DNA from: Chryseobacterium sp. Bi04
GTDB lineage: Bacteria > Bacteroidota > Bacteroidia > Flavobacteriales > Weeksellaceae
Direction: 5' to 3'
Assembly: GCF_918698085.1 (NCBI RefSeq)
Contig: NZ_CAKKLP010000024.1
Location: 1-33,924, forward strand
Length of the DNA: 33,924 nucleotides
Under the pieces are notes generated by a model. It saw only the letters and a list, made by a program, of their open reading frames with translations. It searched no databases and had not been told where the DNA came from. A program made the translations under genes and the position numbers. Positions 1 through 9,205 of this stretch are shown here, one piece after another. Every line of letters starts with the position of its first letter. Position 1 is the stretch's first letter.

Positions 1-75
1 TATTAATACATTAAAATATAAAACAATTAATTATATATTTAATAATTTTAAAAATCACAAAAAAAATTATAAACT

Positions 76-1194
76 ATGAAAACAACATTTAAAGTTGCCT
101 TTCTGACGGCAGCTCTATGTTCGGCTTTTACCCTGACGGGCTGCGGACAGGAAGACATCAAAACAGATCTGACGGAAAACCCAAACGATTTTGCCCTGAA
201 AAGCACCCTTATGACGAACGCAGTGGCTCCTTTGGCTGATTGTCTCGCTCCGGGATGGGCTTCTCAAAACGGCGGAACAACCGGTGGCGGAACCGCAGCT
301 GAAACTACAGTTACCACCTACGCTCAATTAAAAGCCGCTATCGAAAACACTGCCATAAAAGTCATCAAAGTAACCGGAACAATTACGATTACTGCCCGTT
401 TATCATTTCAGGATCAAACCGGAAAAACAATCTACGGAACGAGCGGTGCCAAATTGGTTTCAACGGATCAGACAAAAGACGGTTCTGGAATTATCAATAT
501 TAAAAGATGTAACAATATCATCATCCGAAACCTGATTTTCGAAGGTCCCGGAGCGTATGATACAGACGGTTGGGATAACGCTATTGTAGACGATTGCCGA
601 AATGTATGGATTGATCACTGTGAGTTTAGAGACGGCGTTGATGGAAATTTTGACATTAAAAACAAATCAGATTTCATCACGGTTTCCTACACGAAATTTC
701 ACTATTTAAAGCCTCCAAAAGCCGGTGGTTCAGGTGGAACTGCTGATCACAGATTTTCAAACCTTATCGGTTCAAGTGACACTTCAACAACAGATGCCGG
801 AAAACTGAATGTGACATTCGTTCGCTGCTGGTGGGCACCGGGCTGCAGGGAGCGTATGCCTAGAGTGAGATTTGGAAAAATCCATATCGTTAACAGCTAT
901 TTCAACAGTTCTGTGAGCAATAAATGTATTGCTGCAGGCGTTCAGGCAAATATTCGTGTAGACGGAAACGTGTTTGAAAATGTAAAAGAGCCCATCAATT
1001 TAATGACCGGATATACTGCTGTAACCGTTACTTCAAACAATACGTTTACGAATGTTACCGGAAATACGGCAGGAAGCGGAACAGCTTTTACTCCACCTTA
1101 TGCAATTCCAACGTTGTCTTTATCTTCCGTAAAATCTGATGTGACGGCAAAAGCTGGAGCAACTTTAGGAGGCAATATTTGTAATACTTTATAA
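76..1194 (+). CDS. Pectate lyase, polysaccharide lyase family 1, lipoprotein
   Basis: This 372-residue protein cleaves pectate by beta-elimination, judged by family motifs. Seen: an N-terminal lipoprotein signal with lipobox LTGC (Cys23), a disordered Gly/Thr-rich linker to about residue 75, then a parallel beta-helix. The PL1 signature WIDHCEF lies at about 178-184 and the catalytic-region motif RMPRVRFG at about 260-267, where family members carry the arginine that acts as base. Asp/Glu residues a few places after the lipid Cys (CGQED) would fit surface export of Bacteroidota lipoproteins, but this is inference. It is transcribed alone on the plus strand and is followed by a strong hairpin terminator. 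Two other pectin lyase genes lie on the opposite strand downstream, so it belongs to a small pectin locus. No promoter was recognised in the 75 bases upstream. Confidence 0.93.
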   Translation: MKTTFKVAFLTAALCSAFTLTGCGQEDIKTDLTENPNDFALKSTLMTNAVAPLADCLAPGWASQNGGTTGGGTAAETTVTTYAQLKAAIENTAIKVIKVTGTITITARLSFQDQTGKTIYGTSGAKLVSTDQTKDGSGIINIKRCNNIIIRNLIFEGPGAYDTDGWDNAIVDDCRNVWIDHCEFRDGVDGNFDIKNKSDFITVSYTKFHYLKPPKAGGSGGTADHRFSNLIGSSDTSTTDAGKLNVTFVRCWWAPGCRERMPRVRFGKIHIVNSYFNSSVSNKCIAAGVQANIRVDGNVFENVKEPINLMTGYTAVTVTSNNTFTNVTGNTAGSGTAFTPPYAIPTLSLSSVKSDVTAKAGATLGGNICNTL

Positions 1195-1215
1195 ATAAAA
1201 ATTAGAATTAGAAAC

Positions 1216-1248
1216 GAAAATGACTGAGCGTAGTACTCAGTCATTTTC
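1216..1248 (+). terminator. Hairpin terminator after the PL1 lyase
   Basis: A perfect 13-bp inverted repeat (1216-1228 with 1236-1248, loop of 7) starts 22 bases after the stop codon. Its arms read GAAAATGACTGAG and the complement. The A/T-rich outer ends make it usable in both directions. It separates the plus-strand lyase from the repeat-rich gap that follows. Confidence 0.8.
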
Positions 1249-1249
1249 T

Positions 1250-1700
1250 ATTTACAGTCATATTTTTCTTTTATTTTAGGAGCTTTTTCCCGCTTGAAGT
1301 TTATGCTGAGCTGAGTCGAAGTATTGCAACCTTTTTTTCAAAAAAGGATTTTCACTCAATCGGGGCTAGAGTATTAGGAATGGTTACTTCGAGAACCTCA
1401 GCTCCCTGGTGCGCTCCGTCATTGCGAGGAGTGAAACGACGAAGCAATCTCATTATGTTATTTTTATATATGTTATTTCAAGTGTTGAGATCCTTCCAGG
1501 ATGATAAACTTTATGGTTAAGCTCTTTTTTATGTTACTTACGAAATGTCTTTACTTCTAAAGACGATAGGTCCTACAAAGAGATTGATTCGTCGCTTCGC
1601 TCCTCTTAATGACACCAAAAATACTACAACTCTCTACTCTCAAACACTCTCACTCTAAAACCCTAAAACTCTCCCATACTAAAACACTCTAACCTTCAAA
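1250..1700. repeat. Gene-free gap with degenerate intergenic repeat elements
   Basis: No gene is supported here. Two arms of an imperfect inverted repeat, 1418-1451 and 1580-1613, match at 29 of 34 positions when one is reverse-complemented and enclose about 130 bases. To their left, 1304-1331 (GAGCTGAGTCGAAGTA core) and 1378-1418 form a weaker inverted pair around ACTTCGA/TCGAAGT. From about 1630 to 1694 there is CT-rich low-complexity DNA with a loose ACTCT(A/C)AAAC unit. Pieces like GTCATTGCGAGGAGTG and GCTTTTTCCCGCT recur between genes in related genomes as far as I recall, which suggests a dispersed non-coding repeat family. Confidence 0.6.
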
Positions 1701-2723
1701 CTAAGGCATCACATTATTCTTCTGCGCCCACTTTGGAAACTCTTTATTGATCAGTTTATCCGCAAAATCACCAAACCAGCTGTAGCCGTTTCTTCTTTCC
1801 TCAGAAACTTCGTTATAATCATATTTTACACTTCCGTCGCGGTCGCCAAAAAGAGGTTTATTGGTATTTATATCATAAAATCTCGCCCAGATCACTGAAT
1901 TTTTATCTTCAGCCAATGTGCGGACTGCTTTTCCGTTTACTTTTGAAACATTATAGCTGTAGCCTTCAATTTTATTTTGTTTAAACCAGTTGACGGCAGA
2001 TTTTATCGACTTTTCAATTTCGGGAGTAACAGGTTGCTGCATCAAAAATCTTACAATTCCCACGGATTCTGCGGTGGCCAGAGAAATAGGCTCAAAAGCC
2101 CTTGCCTTGTCGGGTTGAAGGGTAATTTCATTGTATTGATCTGCCCAGATTGTTGGCATTCCTTTTTGTAAAACCTGAGTTTTTAAGATACATTCTATTC
2201 CTTTTTGAACAGCTGTTTTCGATTTTTCCTTTAATTTTGAATCAACCACATCGAAATCATTTTTTCCTTCCGCCACGTTATATAAAACCGTTAAAGCGTT
2301 GATCATTGCATTATCATTGTAAGTGATTTGCTTTCTGTAAATCGCCGAATTGGGGTAATACTGAGGAAAGCCACCATTTTTATACTGCATCAAAAGAAGA
2401 TATTGAATTCCCTTTTCGGCAGACTTTAAATATTCTGTATTTTTTGTGAATTTATAGGCTCTTATTAAGCTATTGATTTCTCTTGAAGTCGCATTATTAT
2501 CGATTGTTGCATGATCATCACCCGTTTCTTTGATCTTTTTTAAAAGATTTTTATCTAAAGGTGAATTATAGTTCACCACAGATTTATCATTAAGCTGTTT
2601 TCCCCAACCTCCGTTTGGAAGCTGATAAACAAGCATTTTTTCAGCCAAGGTATCCTTAATCTGAGCAGAAAAAACAGCAGTTGTAAAACAAAAGACCGCT
2701 ATAGAAAGTTTTAATTTTATCAT
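1701..2723 (-). CDS. Pectate lyase, polysaccharide lyase family 10
   Basis: A 340-residue secreted lyase acting on polygalacturonate. Seen: a Sec signal peptide of about 20 residues ending FSAQ, then the (alpha/alpha)-toroid family motifs: LPNGGWGKQ near residue 35, the TIDNNATSREI stretch near 74-84, and the C-terminal stretch with FGDRDG, EERRNGYSW and a final DF-rich helix that is typical of PL10. The length matches the family's catalytic domain with no carbohydrate-binding module. It lies 7 bases after the DUF4861 gene and is probably translated from the same message. It has no T9SS tail or lipobox, so it should be periplasmic or released by another route, unlike the other two lyases here. 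Confidence 0.92.
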   Translation of the reverse strand: MIKLKLSIAVFCFTTAVFSAQIKDTLAEKMLVYQLPNGGWGKQLNDKSVVNYNSPLDKNLLKKIKETGDDHATIDNNATSREINSLIRAYKFTKNTEYLKSAEKGIQYLLLMQYKNGGFPQYYPNSAIYRKQITYNDNAMINALTVLYNVAEGKNDFDVVDSKLKEKSKTAVQKGIECILKTQVLQKGMPTIWADQYNEITLQPDKARAFEPISLATAESVGIVRFLMQQPVTPEIEKSIKSAVNWFKQNKIEGYSYNVSKVNGKAVRTLAEDKNSVIWARFYDINTNKPLFGDRDGSVKYDYNEVSEERRNGYSWFGDFADKLINKEFPKWAQKNNVMP

Positions 2724-2730
2724 TAAATTT

Positions 2731-3912
2731 TTATTTAACCTTAATAATTAATGGGTTGGCAATAATCTGAGATTGTTTTTGCAATACAGTTTCCCAGTCT
2801 TTTTGTGTTTGAATCTGTCCGCTTTTCTGCCATGCAAATCCGGCATAATAAGTGAGCTTATTTTGAGGTTTTGTCACAATTAACAGGTTGCTCTGATCCG
2901 GGACCTCGGATTTAAAGGCTAAGGATTTTTCAACAATTTCAGGATCTACCACTACTCCTTCCCCTACAAAAGCGTCGTCAATTTTTTCCCAGTGGAGATA
3001 ATATCCGTTTTTGTCGTTCAGTTTTGTTTCGCCTTCGTTTTTATGAAGAGTTATCCCGATTGTGTAGTTTGGAACTGGCTTTTCAGTCTGAAAATTCGAC
3101 TCAAATTTTGAAAAACTGGAACCCAGATCAAGTGAAATCCGTTTTGTTTCTTTCACTCCGAATTCACTCCAGGAATTGTATGTTAATTCAAAAACCGTTC
3201 TCAACGGACCTTCTGCAATGGTTCTGGAGCTAACAAAATTTTGTGACACCTGAAGTTTTTCATTTACCCAAATCCCAATTCCACCCGTTCCGCGACTATC
3301 GCCAACGTGGTAAGGATCGTAGCCTTCACCTCTTGTGTCTTTGTGGTAGTACAAAGGGTCGGTCAGGTATCCTTTATACCATTTGTTGATCACGGGTTGG
3401 TCGGTTCTTTTAAGCCAGATATCAACTCCGCTGGAAAGTGTGCTTCCTTTTATCCCTTCCAAGGCTTCTTTTTGACCTTTCGGGCCATAGACACGAAATG
3501 CTATTCTATCATTTTCCCAGGCATAATCATCTACTCTTTCGGGAACCAATCTTGAATATGTTGAAATTTTACTTTCAGGAATTGGAATTTTTGCGTCTGC
3601 AATAATGGTATAGGAATTTGTTTTTTCCGCTTCAATATTGGCCTGAAAAAGCAGTTCATCGTTTTTTCCGTCTCCATTATAATCGATCCATTGAATTGGC
3701 AGTATCTTATTACTGCCGTCTTTTATTCTGAGGTCAGATTCGCTGCTCGTTTTTAAAAAAGAAGCTAATTGAGAAACGGGTATTGAAACAACTTCATTCC
3801 TTGAAAAACTCAACGTATTTTTTATCTGAATAGAATTTTGTGCCTTCAGAGAAGAATCAATGCAAACGATTGCACAAATGAAGCCGGAAATTAAAAATTT
3901 TGTCCTAAGCAT
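2731..3912 (-). CDS. DUF4861 family secreted protein of a pectin locus
   Basis: This protein matches the DUF4861 family by its N-terminal pattern (IQIKNTLSFSRNEVVSIP), the DGDGKNDELLFQ-like stretch (here DYNGDGKNDELLFQ) and the C-terminal YYAGFAWQKSG block. Members often sit beside pectin or rhamnogalacturonan enzymes in Bacteroidota; a biochemical role is not known to me. I chose the start at 3912, giving 393 residues, instead of the upstream ATG at 3939. The chosen start yields a clean signal peptide (MLRTKFLISGFICAIVCI...LKAQ), and a TAnnTTTG promoter box at 3937-3944 would place transcription start between the two ATGs. It is the first gene of a two-gene unit with the PL10 lyase. Confidence 0.82.
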   Translation of the reverse strand: MLRTKFLISGFICAIVCIDSSLKAQNSIQIKNTLSFSRNEVVSIPVSQLASFLKTSSESDLRIKDGSNKILPIQWIDYNGDGKNDELLFQANIEAEKTNSYTIIADAKIPIPESKISTYSRLVPERVDDYAWENDRIAFRVYGPKGQKEALEGIKGSTLSSGVDIWLKRTDQPVINKWYKGYLTDPLYYHKDTRGEGYDPYHVGDSRGTGGIGIWVNEKLQVSQNFVSSRTIAEGPLRTVFELTYNSWSEFGVKETKRISLDLGSSFSKFESNFQTEKPVPNYTIGITLHKNEGETKLNDKNGYYLHWEKIDDAFVGEGVVVDPEIVEKSLAFKSEVPDQSNLLIVTKPQNKLTYYAGFAWQKSGQIQTQKDWETVLQKQSQIIANPLIIKVK

Positions 3913-3936
3913 ATTATTCAATTGAATTGTAAAACT

Positions 3937-3944
3937 CAAAAATA
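3937..3944 (-). promoter_or_regulatory. Putative -7 box (TATTTTTG) for the DUF4861-PL10 unit
   Basis: On the minus strand the sequence TATTTTTG matches the Bacteroidota -7 consensus TAnnTTTG. A clear TTTG -33 box is not present at the right distance (TTTA is found instead), so the call rests mainly on one box. Its position favours the start codon at 3912 over 3939. Confidence 0.4.
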
Positions 3945-4024
3945 ATGATAACTTTCTTATGAACGTAAAAAAAATATAATTTTTAAATCTAAAAGGTTGG
4001 AAAAATTCAAAATAATGTTAAAAG

Positions 4025-4059
4025 AAGAAGTCCTTCCAAATGGTTTGAAAGGACTTCTT
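4025..4059 (-). terminator. Hairpin terminator after the T9SS pectate lyase
   Basis: An 11-bp perfect stem (AAGAAGTCCTT at 4025-4035 paired with 4049-4059) lies about 34 bases past the stop codon of the large minus-strand lyase. Flanking A/T runs suit transcription termination on either strand. Confidence 0.75.
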
Positions 4060-4092
4060 TTTAAATATGAACAAAATTAAGCTTTGATGATT

Positions 4093-7000
4093 TTATTTAA
4101 TAATAATTTTAAAATTACTATTCAGACTTTCTCCTGAAACATTGAGGAGATAATTGCCTGAGACTTTTTTGTTGTCAATATTTAATTTAAATAATCCGTT
4201 TCCATCCGTATTAATCTTCTCTTTGACAACGATTTTTCCTGCCAAGTCAATAATTGTTGCTGTTAAACTCGATTTTTTATACTCAGGAAGCTTAATGGAA
4301 ATCTGGTCTTTTGCTGGATTTGGATATACTGTCCCTGCATTTTTGCTGATACTGAATTCATCATTACTCAATACTGCCTGATTGTACAAAGCAAAAATTT
4401 CCGCCGGAGATAATGCATAATTGTACATTCTAAGTTCGTCGAATGCGCCTTTGTAAGAAGCCGGAGCATTAGTGGTTGATAAAAATTCAAGTTCACCAAT
4501 ATTCCCGATGATCAGATCACTTGCCTCACCGATACCTGTAACTGCCGTTTCGTCTCCTTCAGTGCTTAAAGTGCCATTAGTGTAAATTCTCATTTTATGC
4601 GCAATAATATCTCTCTGGATCACAACATGTACCCAGTTATCGGTAAAATAATTCGCAACAGGTGATGTGATTTCCTTTTTCGTAACATCATCATCAATAG
4701 CATATCGCAGCTGACCTCCTTTGATTTCTACATTGAAACGTTTGCCGGTGGCTCCTGTTGTTGTATTTTTAGTGAAAGAACCTTTACACAACACATAAAG
4801 GCTTGTAGCCGAAGATGATGGAATCATGCTGGTTGGCGCTTTCATCCAGAAAGAAACGGTAAAAGAATGATTATCAAATAAAATATGATCCTGGTGAGGA
4901 ATACTGGCGATGTACATCGTATTCGATGAAGTTGCCAGATCAAGGGCGTTATTTTCTTTTCCGGGTACTCTTACATTGGCATTATCATAAGCTGTATCTA
5001 ATATTCCATGATTGGCAAAAGATGTTACATCTGTGATCTGTGACCCTGCGGAAGGAGCTTCAGCAAATGGCCAGTTGCCGACAAGCTCTGGCGTCAATGC
5101 CCGGAAATTCCATACATCTCCTGTAGTAACACCAAGGGTATTAGAAGCATCAATTCTCCAATAATAATTGGTTGCTGTATTTAAATTAGTAAGCTGATAC
5201 GACGGTGTAGCAGAATAAGGTACGGTAGCAATATTGCTTAAATTTAAAGGATCTGTTCCAAAATAAACGGTATACGTTGTTGTATTTGAGCTGCCATTCC
5301 ATTTTAAAAGCAGGTTTCCACCGTTCAGATCAACATTATTATTGCCGGTTGCCGGAACCGGATTGCTTGCTTTTGTGGGAGCTGATGGAATAGGCGGTGT
5401 GGTTACTGAGGTATTTGAAGTGTAAACCGAAGATTCTGAGGCATTCGTTGCTTTAATTCTATAATAATATTGGGTATTGGGCGTTAAACCGACCTCATTA
5501 TAGCTTGCTGCATTTGCACCTAAAGTTGCAATGACAGTAAAATTAGTACCATCGGTAGAACGCTCTACCACATAATTAGTTTCGTTCGCAGCATTATCAT
5601 TCCAATTCACGGTTAAAGAGCTTGAAGGTGAAGTTCCTGTTGTTGTGGCTGCATTGGTGAAATTCACATTTGTCGGCGGAATAATAAAATCCGGAGGAGT
5701 TGTATTCGGTAAACTGTTAATATAAACCTCAATATTCAGGTACGGAGCATGGTTTGTGCTTACTGCCAAAGCATCAAAAACATTAGGATTCAGCCCATTG
5801 GCTGTTTCCCATGCATCCGGCATTCCGTCATTATCCGTATCCAAAGGAGCCGGTGCCCCATAAACGTGTCCTGCACCGCCATTAGTAAAGCCAAATTGAG
5901 TCGTTAGATCTGTTTGCACATAAACATAAGTAGCTGTTGTGCCTTTCGACAGTAAATCTGAAATCATTAAACCATCTACCTGATCACGTCTTGGATAGGA
6001 TGCTCCCACACTGTTAACAATTTTATTGTATGCTTCCTGAGCGGTTAATGCCGGGGTTTTCATCGGATAATCGTAGGGACCAGCCATTATTGCTGCCGGA
6101 TCTCCTACAGGGTATCCCGTTAAGTTTTGAGGGACCGCAGTGCCATCTAGTACTCCGTTTTTATTATTGTCAAAATAATTCCCCGAACCGTATAAATTGA
6201 AGTTGGCATTACCTACACTGAAAGGTGTTGTAACCGTGCTGCTTGTATTGGGACCTCCGATAAAATAATTGTTGATGATATTGGCAAAAGAACTTCCCGC
6301 CGAATCTCCTCCCATGATGTATGCCTCCCCGGATTGGGTGTGATTGTAGGTATTTCCATAATTACCCCAATTGTAAACTACATTATTGACAAACTCGTTT
6401 ATCCCTTTTATTTTATTGTTACGGGTTTTATTACAGATATATAAATTTCCGATTAAACTGATCTTACCTCCTGGCGGCGGCTGCATTAATCCTCCTGCAG
6501 AATGATTGTGGCGGTGCATTCCCTGTCCTATAATAGAATTCTGAATCGTTATATTGTCAGGACTCGTACCATTATTATCCCAGTTAACGGAAAATACTTC
6601 ATCTGTCCCCCAGGTGAAAGTCATGTGGTCTAAAATAATATTGGCTCCGTTGGCTATTCCAGATGCATCCTGATTTTGAGATGTTCCGCCATAACGGATG
6701 CGAAGATATCGGGCAATCGTATTATTGGCTCCTGTAAATGATACTCTGGGCCCCAAAAATACGATTCCTTCTCCGGGAGCAGTTTGTCCGGCAATCGTTG
6801 TATTAGCAGCCACAGCAACAATCGACTGTAAATTAACAATACCTCCTACTTTAAAAATGACAAACCGCCCCGGCTGGCTCACGGCATCACGAAATGAACC
6901 GGGCCCACTGTCATTTAAATTTGTCACTAAATAAATCTGAGGGTTTGCAGCACCTCTTGCTCCCGTAGTATATCTTCCAAACCCGGTAGCTTCCGGAAAT

Positions 7001-7098
7001 GCTAATGTCTGAGCACTGAAATCAATAGTGGATAATGCTAATCCACAAAAAAGTAAAGATTTAAGAGTTGGCTTAAACAGTAAAGATTTGTTTTTCAT
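4093..7098 (-). CDS. Multidomain pectate lyase with fibronectin III, LamG and T9SS tail
   Basis: About 1001 residues from the preferred start at 7098, where MKNKSLLFK opens a good signal peptide ending FSAQ; an upstream ATG at 7131 would add 11 residues before it. Order seen: a PL1-like parallel beta-helix (about 30-420, with FGRYTTGARG, VFKVGGIVNL, NNTIARYLRIRYGG and WGTDEVFS), a calcium-binding-like loop DTDNDGMPDAWE (about 420), two fibronectin type III-like domains (about 475-670), a LamG/concanavalin-like domain (about 680-905), and a C-terminal T9SS type A sorting domain starting near YPNPAKDQISI. Known for such tails: Sec export, outer membrane passage through T9SS, then tail removal. 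The enzyme should therefore be surface-bound or released. It is monocistronic with its own terminator. Confidence 0.9.
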   Translation of the reverse strand: MKNKSLLFKPTLKSLLFCGLALSTIDFSAQTLAFPEATGFGRYTTGARGAANPQIYLVTNLNDSGPGSFRDAVSQPGRFVIFKVGGIVNLQSIVAVAANTTIAGQTAPGEGIVFLGPRVSFTGANNTIARYLRIRYGGTSQNQDASGIANGANIILDHMTFTWGTDEVFSVNWDNNGTSPDNITIQNSIIGQGMHRHNHSAGGLMQPPPGGKISLIGNLYICNKTRNNKIKGINEFVNNVVYNWGNYGNTYNHTQSGEAYIMGGDSAGSSFANIINNYFIGGPNTSSTVTTPFSVGNANFNLYGSGNYFDNNKNGVLDGTAVPQNLTGYPVGDPAAIMAGPYDYPMKTPALTAQEAYNKIVNSVGASYPRRDQVDGLMISDLLSKGTTATYVYVQTDLTTQFGFTNGGAGHVYGAPAPLDTDNDGMPDAWETANGLNPNVFDALAVSTNHAPYLNIEVYINSLPNTTPPDFIIPPTNVNFTNAATTTGTSPSSSLTVNWNDNAANETNYVVERSTDGTNFTVIATLGANAASYNEVGLTPNTQYYYRIKATNASESSVYTSNTSVTTPPIPSAPTKASNPVPATGNNNVDLNGGNLLLKWNGSSNTTTYTVYFGTDPLNLSNIATVPYSATPSYQLTNLNTATNYYWRIDASNTLGVTTGDVWNFRALTPELVGNWPFAEAPSAGSQITDVTSFANHGILDTAYDNANVRVPGKENNALDLATSSNTMYIASIPHQDHILFDNHSFTVSFWMKAPTSMIPSSSATSLYVLCKGSFTKNTTTGATGKRFNVEIKGGQLRYAIDDDVTKKEITSPVANYFTDNWVHVVIQRDIIAHKMRIYTNGTLSTEGDETAVTGIGEASDLIIGNIGELEFLSTTNAPASYKGAFDELRMYNYALSPAEIFALYNQAVLSNDEFSISKNAGTVYPNPAKDQISIKLPEYKKSSLTATIIDLAGKIVVKEKINTDGNGLFKLNIDNKKVSGNYLLNVSGESLNSNFKIIIK

Positions 7099-7186
7099 AC
7101 ATATTAATTTTGTGTTAACTAATCTATTCACAAAACCAATAATGAGTATCCTGCCCCGTCCTGCCGATCTCTATATCAGTCAATTA

Positions 7187-7194
7187 CAAAAATA
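7187..7194 (-). promoter_or_regulatory. Putative -7 box (TATTTTTG) for the T9SS pectate lyase
   Basis: TATTTTTG on the minus strand fits TAnnTTTG. It lies about 90 bases before the chosen start codon and would give an untranslated leader of about 80 bases. No good -33 TTTG box was found at 19-22 bases, so confidence is limited. Confidence 0.3.
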
Positions 7195-7337
7195 CAATTT
7201 CAACCGGATGGCTTATCTGCCTGTTTATCCTTAGGATCAAAATTGCCGCAAAGGTATTTCTCACCTATTCTGTTTTGCCATTTTATATTAGGGACATCCA
7301 TTTGTATAATGTAGACTTAGGAATTCTATATCATCCA

Positions 7338-8840
7338 TTACTTTCCTATCTCTTTTTCTATTTTCAGAAGCATTTCTTTTGCATTCGGATTTGTTGGTTC
7401 CAATTCTAAAACTTTTTGATAATCTTTTTTTGATAGCTGATATTCTTTTTTATTGAAGTAAGCTTCACCGCGGCTGTCGTAAACATTTGCTGAATTTGGA
7501 AATTCATTCATATTCAAAGTTAAAATTTTAATGGCAGAATCTATTTGACCATTATTCAAATATTCATACCCCAACATATTAAGTTCGCTTTCATCCGAGA
7601 AATTGTAATCATTAGGGTTAGTTTTCTTCAGATTTTTGTACAATTCAATTCCTTTGTCTACACTTTTTGACAACTCTTTTCTTATTGTTGCAGAAATTGA
7701 CTCTTTACTTGATTGTAAAGGGTAATTTTTAAATTGATTCAATCCTGCAATACTTGCCACAATTTCTTCTACCATCTTATTGCTATTGCCATTGGTCATT
7801 ACAACAATTCCATTTCCATCTTCGACACTTCCCAAATAGAAGCAAATAAATCCGTCAGTTCCGCCACCGTGCCTAAAATATCTCACGCCACTAAAATCAT
7901 CTGAAAATGTTCCAAAATCTTTTTTCAATCTTTTTTCCGACATTTCTTTAGACAAAATTTTATTTGATTTTCCTAATAATGACAATTGGGTTTCAATAAC
8001 ATATTTTGCTAAATCTGTTGGGTTTGTCCATAAACCGGCAGCCGCTTTTTCAGGGTAAATATGATACTTCCCTTTCACCTCTTTATCATAATTATAGCCC
8101 GTTGCCAACAAATTTTCTTTATCTTTTACAGGAGGTTGGCTGAAAGAACTGTTATTCATTCCCAATGGAGTCAAAACATTTTTCAGCATGTAGTCTTCAT
8201 ACTTTTCGCCGGTTGTATTTTCGAGAATTAATTGAGTAATCGTCGTTCCGCCACCAGAATACTGAAGCTTCAAACCTGGCTCAAACACAGACCTGACGGG
8301 ACCGGAATTGGAAGGCTTCAGACCTTCAAGGATTTGAATTATCGTAGGTAAAGCTGCCCCTTTTTCATATCCTCCGAAACCATGAACCGACAAACCTGCG
8401 GTATGATTCAATAAATTGGCTATAGTGATTTTCTTGCCTTTTGAAACATCATCATAAGGGAATTTCCAGGTTTTCAGATCATTGTTAATATCATCATCCA
8501 AACCTAATTTTCCTTCCTGAACTAACTTTAAAATACCTAAACTATTAATAGTCTTACTAATAGACCCTGCTTGAAACAGCGTTTGGAGAGTCGCTACTCT
8601 TTTTTCAGATGCATCCGCAAAACCGTACGCTTTCGCCCATTCTATTTTGTAATCTTTAATCACTGCAATACTTACTGCGTTGACATTATAAAAAGACATT
8701 CTATCTTTTAAAGAGGTCTTCTTTTTTGATTGGTCCCAATGGTAGAAATCATTTTCAAATAATTTGATTTTATCGTTGACATTTTGTGCAAAAATGTTCA
8801 GTGACAAAAACAGTATGATGATTGCTTGTATTTTTCTCAT
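7338..8840 (-). CDS. Serine hydrolase (class C beta-lactamase-related) with C-terminal TPRs
   Basis: A 500-residue secreted or periplasmic protein of the beta-lactamase-related serine hydrolase family. Seen: a signal peptide of about 19 residues ending FAQ; the nucleophile motif SISK at 93-96; a YSG triad at 194-196 in place of the usual YxN; and an HGGG motif near residue 325, which corresponds to the KTG/HxG element. From about 400 onward come two or three TPR-like helices (YDSRGEAYFNKKEYQLSKKDY). Family members include esterases, D-aminopeptidases and penicillin-binding-protein-like enzymes, so the substrate cannot be named. It is unlikely to be a true beta-lactamase. The gene stands alone. 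Confidence 0.85.
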   Translation of the reverse strand: MRKIQAIIILFLSLNIFAQNVNDKIKLFENDFYHWDQSKKKTSLKDRMSFYNVNAVSIAVIKDYKIEWAKAYGFADASEKRVATLQTLFQAGSISKTINSLGILKLVQEGKLGLDDDINNDLKTWKFPYDDVSKGKKITIANLLNHTAGLSVHGFGGYEKGAALPTIIQILEGLKPSNSGPVRSVFEPGLKLQYSGGGTTITQLILENTTGEKYEDYMLKNVLTPLGMNNSSFSQPPVKDKENLLATGYNYDKEVKGKYHIYPEKAAAGLWTNPTDLAKYVIETQLSLLGKSNKILSKEMSEKRLKKDFGTFSDDFSGVRYFRHGGGTDGFICFYLGSVEDGNGIVVMTNGNSNKMVEEIVASIAGLNQFKNYPLQSSKESISATIRKELSKSVDKGIELYKNLKKTNPNDYNFSDESELNMLGYEYLNNGQIDSAIKILTLNMNEFPNSANVYDSRGEAYFNKKEYQLSKKDYQKVLELEPTNPNAKEMLLKIEKEIGK

Positions 8841-9065
8841 AGGTCAATAATTGAATGTATGGTTTCTTTTCTCTGTTGATATAATGACAACTCATACAAC
8901 CTTTCTGTTACATTTCAATGATAATACTCCAACTCTCAATTGCTTCCGCTTTTTTCCCTCTTTCAAAAAAGCATTATGACCTTCATTTTGTTTTAGCCAT
9001 CAGTCTTTTATATTTATTAACTGTTTGAAAAAGGGAAAATCTTCATACCAAACAATAATTTATTA

Positions 9066-9089
9066 TCCCGGAGCTCTTCCGGGATTTTT
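9066..9089 (+). terminator. Orphan terminator-like hairpin
   Basis: A 7-bp GC-rich stem (TCCCGGA/TCCGGGA) with a 5-base loop is followed directly by five T residues on the plus strand. The orientation does not fit the flanking minus-strand genes. Confidence 0.45.
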
Positions 9090-9111
9090 GATTAACAAGG
9101 CTAAATAAATT

Positions 9112-9138
9112 AAAAGCATCCAATAATAGGATGCTTTT
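9112..9138. terminator. Orphan bidirectional hairpin
   Basis: A perfect 10-bp stem (AAAAGCATCC with GGATGCTTTT) around a 7-base loop. It could end the short minus-strand ORF at 9206-9367, whose stop codon lies 68 bases upstream in that direction. Confidence 0.5.
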
Positions 9139-9205
9139 GTATTTTTATAAGTATTGCAAAGTTTATAAATATTTATTTGTCAACAATAATATTAACCTGG
9201 TACAA

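Larger units (their letters stand above)
8841..9205. other. Gene-free stretch with two hairpins
   Basis: No convincing gene was seen. Two perfect stem-loops are present: 9066-9072/9078-9084 (TCCCGGA, followed by TTTTT on the plus strand) and 9112-9121/9129-9138 (AAAAGCATCC, 10 bp). Both look like terminators, yet no plus-strand gene precedes them within the window's preceding 1.9 kb; they could be remnants or could serve antisense transcripts. Confidence 0.5.

Noticed and set aside
115..327. ORF on the minus strand inside the PL1 lyase gene
   Set aside because: Shadow frame of a well-supported gene with family motifs on the other strand; its product resembles nothing.
3912..3939. Upstream ATG for the DUF4861 gene
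   Set aside because: It adds nine polar residues before a good signal peptide and overlaps the likely promoter box.
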